NCBI GenBank assembly: GCA_964477265.1
Contig: CAYZDJ010000036.1
Coordinates: forward strand, 1-17,145
Reading direction: 5' to 3'
Source of the DNA: CAIVPM01 sp964477265
GTDB lineage: Bacteria; Bacteroidota; Bacteroidia; Chitinophagales; Chitinophagaceae
Length of the DNA stretch: 17,145 bases
Shown here: positions 13,909 to 17,145 of the stretch, piece after piece
How positions within the stretch are numbered: the first letter of the stretch is position 1
How the letters are laid out: each line of letters opens with the position of its first letter
The notes under the pieces: model-generated
Told to the model about the DNA's origin: nothing
Seen by the model: the letters and a program-made list of their open reading frames with translations, nothing else
The model's database searches: none
Position numbers and translations under genes: made by a program

Positions 13909-13925
13909 AATGTGCTTTGCACATT
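13909..13925 (+). repeat. Hairpin preceding 53-bp repeat copy 3
   Basis: Stem AATGTGC / GCACATT (7 bp) with a TTT loop. Compared with the hairpin at 134-150 (AAAGTGC / GCACTTT), the third pair has changed from A-T to T-A on both arms, so pairing is preserved. It is followed by an 8-nt AT-rich linker and the 53-bp core. Confidence 0.7.
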
Positions 13926-13933
13926 TATTTTTA

Positions 13934-13986
13934 TTATTGTCCAAGCTGCAATACTACTATTTAACTTCAGTGGCGTTGGCACCATT
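13934..13986 (+). repeat. 53-bp dispersed intergenic repeat, copy 3
   Basis: Gap-free match to 158-210 (42 of 53) and to the reverse strand of 9997-10049 (46 of 53). It lies between the divergent phosphorylase and toxin-antitoxin genes. Beyond the core, resemblance to copy 1 extends to about 14019 (ATTTAGCA, AACAAC). No hairpin-plus-gene arrangement explains it as a terminator. Confidence 0.8.
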
Positions 13987-14073
13987 CAACATTTGAAATA
14001 CTATTTAGCATTAACAACAAAATATTTTTTTACAAACCAATTATGTTGCAACTTCGTCACAAATTCAAAGTAT

Positions 14074-14265
14074 ATGACCTACATATCAATTGATACAACT
14101 TCTCTTCAAGGCAAAAAATTTGTTGAATTAATTAAAACAATGCCATTTGCAAAAGTGTTGCAACAACCCAATGCAACTACAAAAAAAGCAATGACTGATG
14201 CTAAAACAATTAAAATAAAAAAGCATAGTAGTACTGCTAGTTTAATTGCTTCCTTAAACAAATAA
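14074..14265 (+). CDS. Putative RelB-like antitoxin
   Basis: A 63-residue small protein directly upstream of a YafQ-type toxin, with 1 bp between stop and start. It is identified as antitoxin mainly by this position and size. The N-terminal stretch MTYISIDTTSLQGKKFVELIKTM could form a strand plus helix. The C-terminal half (from about residue 34) is basic and rich in K, T, S and A, and is likely the disordered toxin-wrapping tail. I chose the ATG at 14074 because the frame upstream runs through repeat copy 3. Such antitoxins normally repress their own promoter; a perfect palindrome, TATCAATTGATA, lies at 14084-14095 just inside the gene, but its role is unproven. Confidence 0.7.
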   Translation: MTYISIDTTSLQGKKFVELIKTMPFAKVLQQPNATTKKAMTDAKTIKIKKHSSTASLIASLNK

Positions 14266-14266
14266 A

Positions 14267-14539
14267 ATGTACACTTTAGCTACAACAAATCAGTTTGAAA
14301 AAGACTATAAACTTTGTGCTAAAAGAGGTTACAGGTTAAATTTATTACACAAATTATTTCAACAATTAGAAGATACAGGTACTGTAGATATCAAATTCAA
14401 ACCACATAAACTTACAGGAAACTACACAGGTTTTTGGGAATGTCATATTCGTCCAGATTGGTTATTAATTTGGTTACATAACGAAAATACAAAAACTATA
14501 ACCCTCACTAGAACTGGCACACACGCAGATTTATTTTAA
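14267..14539 (+). CDS. YafQ/RelE-family mRNA interferase toxin
   Basis: A 90-residue ribosome-dependent endoribonuclease toxin of the RelE superfamily, YafQ type. It opens with a strand and FEKDYKLCAKRGYRL (10-24), followed by a helix, then HKLTGNYTGFWECHIRPDWLLIW and a final RTGTHADLF. Residues matching the YafQ catalytic set are present: H47, H60, D64, W65, H86 and F90. The toxin therefore looks intact rather than decayed. It would cut translated mRNA in the ribosomal A-site when the antitoxin is degraded. It is co-transcribed with the antitoxin immediately upstream; the next gene begins 59 bp later behind a possible promoter of its own. Confidence 0.92.
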   Translation: MYTLATTNQFEKDYKLCAKRGYRLNLLHKLFQQLEDTGTVDIKFKPHKLTGNYTGFWECHIRPDWLLIWLHNENTKTITLTRTGTHADLF

Positions 14540-14568
14540 TTACTGATTGCATAAAAGTTTTCTGCTAA

Positions 14569-14593
14569 TTGTTTAGTAAAGCAATTTACTTTG
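14569..14593 (+). promoter_or_regulatory. Possible promoter for the AmgK-like/RapZ fusion gene
   Basis: TTG at 14569-14571 and TACTTTG at 14587-14593 resemble the Bacteroidota TTG / TAnnTTTG pair, with one base missing in the -7 box and 15 bp spacing, short for the consensus. The ATG follows 5 bp later, so the transcript would be nearly leaderless. Alternatively the gene is read from the toxin promoter. Confidence 0.35.
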
Positions 14594-14598
14594 TAGCT

Positions 14599-16035
14599 AT
14601 GCAACATATTGTAGAAGAAATAAAATTATTATATAAAAACTGGCAAAACCAAGAGCCAGTAAGCATTGAGAAAATTCCACAAGCAGGCAGCGACAGAATG
14701 TATTTTGTTGTTACAGGCAAGCAAGATTGCATTGCAACATATAATATCAACATAAAAGAAAACGAAACTTTCATTTATTTCTCTCAGCATTTTACAAGCC
14801 TGCATTTAAACGTGCCACAGGTTTTGCTTGTAAGTGGTGACAAGAAAATTTATTTTCAGGAAAATGTTGGCAGCAAATGCCTGCTTGATGAACTTGAAGA
14901 TAAAGGCCACACAAAAGATGTTTTGGAATTATATAAAAAGTCTTTACACCATCTTGCTAATATTCAAATTCTTGGGCATCATAATTTAGATTATAATAAG
15001 TGCATTACTGCAAAAGAGTTTGGCAAAGAAGCAATAATGAGCGACTTGCTTTACTTTAAATATTATTTCCTTGACACACTTCAATATCCTTATGACAAGC
15101 AACAATTGCTTAACGATTTTGAAACCTTAAGCAACTACCTAAATAATGTTGAGCATAAGTATTTTATGTTTCGTGATTTTCAAAGCAGGAACATAATGTT
15201 GCATAACGAAACAGTTAATTTCATTGACTTTCAGGGTGGAATGAAAGGTGCGTTACAATACGATGTTGCCAGTTTATTATGGCAGGCAAAAGCACAACTA
15301 AGCAATGAATGGAAAAATAATTTGCTGCATTACTACATCAAGCAAATAAATATTTTATTGCAAGAAAAAGTTGATGAAAAAAAGTTCATCAGCCAGTATA
15401 ATGGCTATGTATTAATAAGATTATTACAGGTTTTAGGTGCTTATGGTTTTAGAGGTTTATTTGAACGCAAAGCTCATTTTTTAACAAGCATTCCACTTGG
15501 TTTAAATAACTTAAAAGACTTTTTATTAAACAATACAATTGGCCTTGCAACACCAGAGTTAGACAAGGTTTTAACATTTGTAACAAGCGAAAAAATAATA
15601 GAAAAATTTACACCACCACAAGCTACTGAAACAACTAAATTAAATGTTGCTGTAAACAGCTTTAGCTATAAAGTTGCTTTACCAAAAGATGAAACTGGTA
15701 ATGGTGGTGGATTTGTTTTTGATATGCGTGGTATATTAAATCCTGGCAGGTTTGAAGAATACAAAACTTTAAGTGGCTTGGATAAACCTGTTCAAACTTT
15801 TTTAGAACAGCAAACACAAATGAATAAATTTTTAAACAGTGTTTGGGACCTGATTGACATTACTGTTGAAGATTATTTGCAACGTGGTTTTGATAATTTA
15901 CAAATAAACTTTGGTTGCACTGGTGGCCAGCATAGAAGTGTTTTTGCAGCAGAGCAAACTGCAAGGCATTTAAGAAACAAATACAAGTTGAAAGTCGAGG
16001 CCAATCATACCAATAAAGAAAATTGGAAAAAATAG
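14599..16035 (+). CDS. AmgK-like amino-sugar kinase fused to a RapZ C-terminal domain
   Basis: A 478-residue two-domain protein. Residues 1 to about 330 form an aminoglycoside-phosphotransferase-fold kinase: a nucleotide loop at GSDRMYFVV (30-38), catalytic D193 and N198 in FRDFQSRNIM, and metal-binding D210 in FIDFQGG. The RDFxxxN...DFQ pattern is that of AmgK, which phosphorylates N-acetylmuramate/N-acetylglucosamine at C1. Residues about 348-478 match the C-terminal half of RapZ: SFSYK (354-358), DMRGILNPG (375-383) and GCTGGQHRSV (439-448). In E. coli RapZ this half senses glucosamine-6-phosphate and binds small RNAs. The RapZ N-terminal P-loop kinase domain is absent. The MurU-like gene two places downstream supports a cell-wall sugar salvage role. 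The start chosen is the ATG at 14599; a TTG at 14569 would add ten unsupported residues. Confidence 0.85.
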   Translation: MQHIVEEIKLLYKNWQNQEPVSIEKIPQAGSDRMYFVVTGKQDCIATYNINIKENETFIYFSQHFTSLHLNVPQVLLVSGDKKIYFQENVGSKCLLDELEDKGHTKDVLELYKKSLHHLANIQILGHHNLDYNKCITAKEFGKEAIMSDLLYFKYYFLDTLQYPYDKQQLLNDFETLSNYLNNVEHKYFMFRDFQSRNIMLHNETVNFIDFQGGMKGALQYDVASLLWQAKAQLSNEWKNNLLHYYIKQINILLQEKVDEKKFISQYNGYVLIRLLQVLGAYGFRGLFERKAHFLTSIPLGLNNLKDFLLNNTIGLATPELDKVLTFVTSEKIIEKFTPPQATETTKLNVAVNSFSYKVALPKDETGNGGGFVFDMRGILNPGRFEEYKTLSGLDKPVQTFLEQQTQMNKFLNSVWDLIDITVEDYLQRGFDNLQINFGCTGGQHRSVFAAEQTARHLRNKYKLKVEANHTNKENWKK

Positions 16036-16041
16036 TTCATA

Positions 16042-16284
16042 ATGATTAGTAAAATATTCAATATTTTTTTTGCTTTAACTTTTACAATTATCATTGGTAT
16101 TTTACTTTTTATACTACTATTTTTTATTTCAATAAAAGTAAGCCCACCATATACTAACGAAGGCAATGGTTTAATGCCATTACCAGAGGCTTTTATTAGT
16201 ATTGTTATTACAATATTCGCCAGCATTTTTATATTTATCAAGACATACAAAATAATAAAAAGAAAAACTGAGCATTGGACATAA
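16042..16284 (+). CDS. Small two-helix membrane protein
   Basis: An 80-residue hypothetical protein with transmembrane segments at about 8-31 (FFALTFTIIIGILLFILLFFISI) and 49-66, a short polar loop with PPYTNEGNGLMPLPE between them, and a basic tail (KTYKIIKRKTEHW). By the positive-inside rule the C-terminus should be cytosolic; two segments then put the N-terminus inside too. It begins 6 bp after the kinase-RapZ fusion and ends 27 bp before the MurU-like gene, so it sits inside that apparent operon. I do not recognise a family. The opposite strand is also open here (16005-16322), but spacing and strand favour this frame. Confidence 0.6.
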   Translation: MISKIFNIFFALTFTIIIGILLFILLFFISIKVSPPYTNEGNGLMPLPEAFISIVITIFASIFIFIKTYKIIKRKTEHWT

Positions 16285-16311
16285 TGGAAAGTGCTTAACA
16301 ATAAATAATCA

Positions 16312-17052
16312 ATGTTAAACAATCAATTAAATACTGCAATGTTATTTGCTGCAGGTTTAGGCACAAGGCTAAAACCATTTACTGATAAGCATCCTAAGGC
16401 TTTGGCTGTTGTAAATGGCAAAACATTATTACAAAGAAATATTGAATATTTAAAGAGTTTTGGTATTGAGAATATTGTCGTAAATGTTCATCATTTTGGC
16501 AATCAAATTATTGATGTAATAAATAACAATAATGGTTGGGGTGTTAATGTAATTATTAGTGATGAAACTGATGAAGTACTTGAAACTGGTGGTGGTTTAA
16601 AGAAAGCTATTCCTTTATTTAACAATGCAGAAAATATTGTTGTAATGAACGTTGACATTCTAACAAACCTTGACTTGAATGAAATGTATCAATATCATCT
16701 TGAAAAAAATGCTGATGCAACTTTAGCTGTTACTGAAAGAAATACAAGCAGGTATTTAATCTTTAATAAAGAGAATAATTTAGTTGGCTGGACAAATACA
16801 AAGACAAATGAACTGAAGGGAATTGAGCATTTTAGTGCAAACGTTCACAAAAAATATGCATTTAGTGGCATACACATCATTAAAAAAGAGCTACTGAAAC
16901 AAATAAGTTTTAATGGCAAATTTTCAATGATTGATGTATATCTAGACTTAATGTGTAACAATAACATCAAGGCATTCAGCCATAACTTAAACATTATCAT
17001 AGACGTAGGTACACTGGAAAACATAGAGAAAGCAGAAAAAAAATTTTACTAA
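16312..17052 (+). CDS. Sugar-1-phosphate nucleotidyltransferase, MurU-like
   Basis: A 246-residue cytosolic GT-A-fold nucleotidyltransferase. The activating loop AAGLGTRLKPFTDKHPKAL (13-31) begins the protein; ETGGG is at 91-95, the metal-binding aspartate is D115 in MNVDILTN, and the C-terminal strand IIIDVGTLENIEKA carries the second conserved aspartate. Short length without a left-handed beta-helix domain, together with ETGGG, fits MurU (MurNAc-1-phosphate uridylyltransferase) and related NTP-transferases rather than RmlA or GlmU. Next to an AmgK-like kinase this predicts the AmgK-MurU salvage route that remakes UDP-MurNAc from recovered MurNAc, bypassing de novo synthesis and fosfomycin-sensitive MurA. 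The first ATG is kept, since a start at residue 10 would trim the first beta-strand. Substrate is inferred from context. Confidence 0.87.
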   Translation: MLNNQLNTAMLFAAGLGTRLKPFTDKHPKALAVVNGKTLLQRNIEYLKSFGIENIVVNVHHFGNQIIDVINNNNGWGVNVIISDETDEVLETGGGLKKAIPLFNNAENIVVMNVDILTNLDLNEMYQYHLEKNADATLAVTERNTSRYLIFNKENNLVGWTNTKTNELKGIEHFSANVHKKYAFSGIHIIKKELLKQISFNGKFSMIDVYLDLMCNNNIKAFSHNLNIIIDVGTLENIEKAEKKFY

Positions 17053-17055
17053 AAA

Positions 17056-17087
17056 TTTGGTTTACAAATGCGAGACCTTTACTTTTG
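17056..17087 (+). promoter_or_regulatory. Promoter pointing out of the window
   Basis: TTTG at 17056-17059 and TACTTTTG at 17080-17087 match the Bacteroidota -33 / TAnnTTTG -7 pair, with 20 bp between them. It starts just after the MurU-like stop codon and would drive a plus-strand gene beyond the right edge. No start codon follows within the window; at least 50 nt of leader remain, ending in an imperfect GGAT/ATCC hairpin (about 17124-17145). Confidence 0.5.
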
Positions 17088-17145
17088 TTTCGGTTTTTCA
17101 TAGGATATTGGATTTTAAAAACGGGGCTGGATTTTTATCCTGGCC

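Noticed and set aside
13869..13985. N-terminal extension of the nucleoside phosphorylase to 13985
   Set aside because: The added residues translate repeat copy 3 and its hairpin, and the ATG at 13868 gives a normal-length family member.
13912..14073. Upstream extension of the antitoxin frame to 13912
   Set aside because: It reads through the 53-bp repeat; the ATG at 14074 gives a size suited to an antitoxin.
14569..14598. TTG start for the kinase-RapZ fusion
   Set aside because: The ten extra residues have no family support and coincide with a promoter-like sequence; an ATG follows at 14599.
16005..16322. Minus-strand reading frame opposite the small membrane protein
   Set aside because: It overlaps the ends of two confident plus-strand genes and would be isolated on its strand; low-complexity hydrophobic frames open easily in AT-rich antisense.
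17093..17145. Riboswitch or structured leader at the right edge
   Set aside because: Only about 50 nt are visible with one imperfect stem; too little to assign.

Overview
The window is AT-rich chromosomal DNA that looks like Bacteroidota, probably the Chitinophagaceae and relatives. The grounds are: protein families and gene pairings typical of that phylum (a free-standing PDH E1-alpha gene, an SLC45-like MFS transporter paired with a periplasmic GH13 enzyme, a stand-alone four-helix-bundle 'IVS' gene, an AmgK/MurU-type pair); no Shine-Dalgarno-like sequence before most starts; and a few matches to the Bacteroidota -7 promoter element TAnnTTTG. The family-level guess is inference. No rRNA, tRNA, CRISPR array, transposase or phage gene was seen.

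Layout. Positions 1-70 hold the N-terminus of a minus-strand gene running off the left edge. Positions 71-448 are a repeat-rich intergenic region. Next comes a minus-strand run, in transcription order: pdhA (E1 alpha), a TPR membrane protein, a LutA-like (Fe-S) protein, coaD and ribF, closed by a strong intrinsic terminator. Divergent from pdhA are hldD and proC on the plus strand (heptose epimerase, proline synthesis), which meet a minus-strand MFS transporter / GH13 amylase pair (maltodextrin uptake and breakdown) tail to tail. A second minus-strand run follows: nucleoside phosphorylase, four-helix-bundle protein, DinB-like protein, dapF, corA. The right end is on the plus strand: a RelB-like/YafQ-like toxin-antitoxin pair, then a sugar-kinase-like protein fused to a RapZ C-terminal domain, a small two-helix membrane protein and a MurU-like nucleotidyltransferase. 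That last group looks like an amino-sugar (MurNAc/GlcNAc) salvage operon with a built-in sensor-like domain.

The most unusual content is intergenic. (1) A gap-free 53-bp repeat occurs three times (158-210 +, 9997-10049 -, 13934-13986 +). Each copy is preceded by a hairpin and a 7-8 nt AT-rich linker. In two copies the hairpins differ by a compensatory base-pair change. (2) About 25 copies of a degenerate 8-mer, CGnnAGTT or its complement AACTnnCG, fill every junction of the phosphorylase-to-corA run. They form an inverted pair around the four-helix-bundle gene and a self-complementary, gene-less version between dapF and corA. (3) Other junctions hold analogous arrays built from different short words. 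These look like families of palindromic, probably mobile or recombinogenic, intergenic elements.
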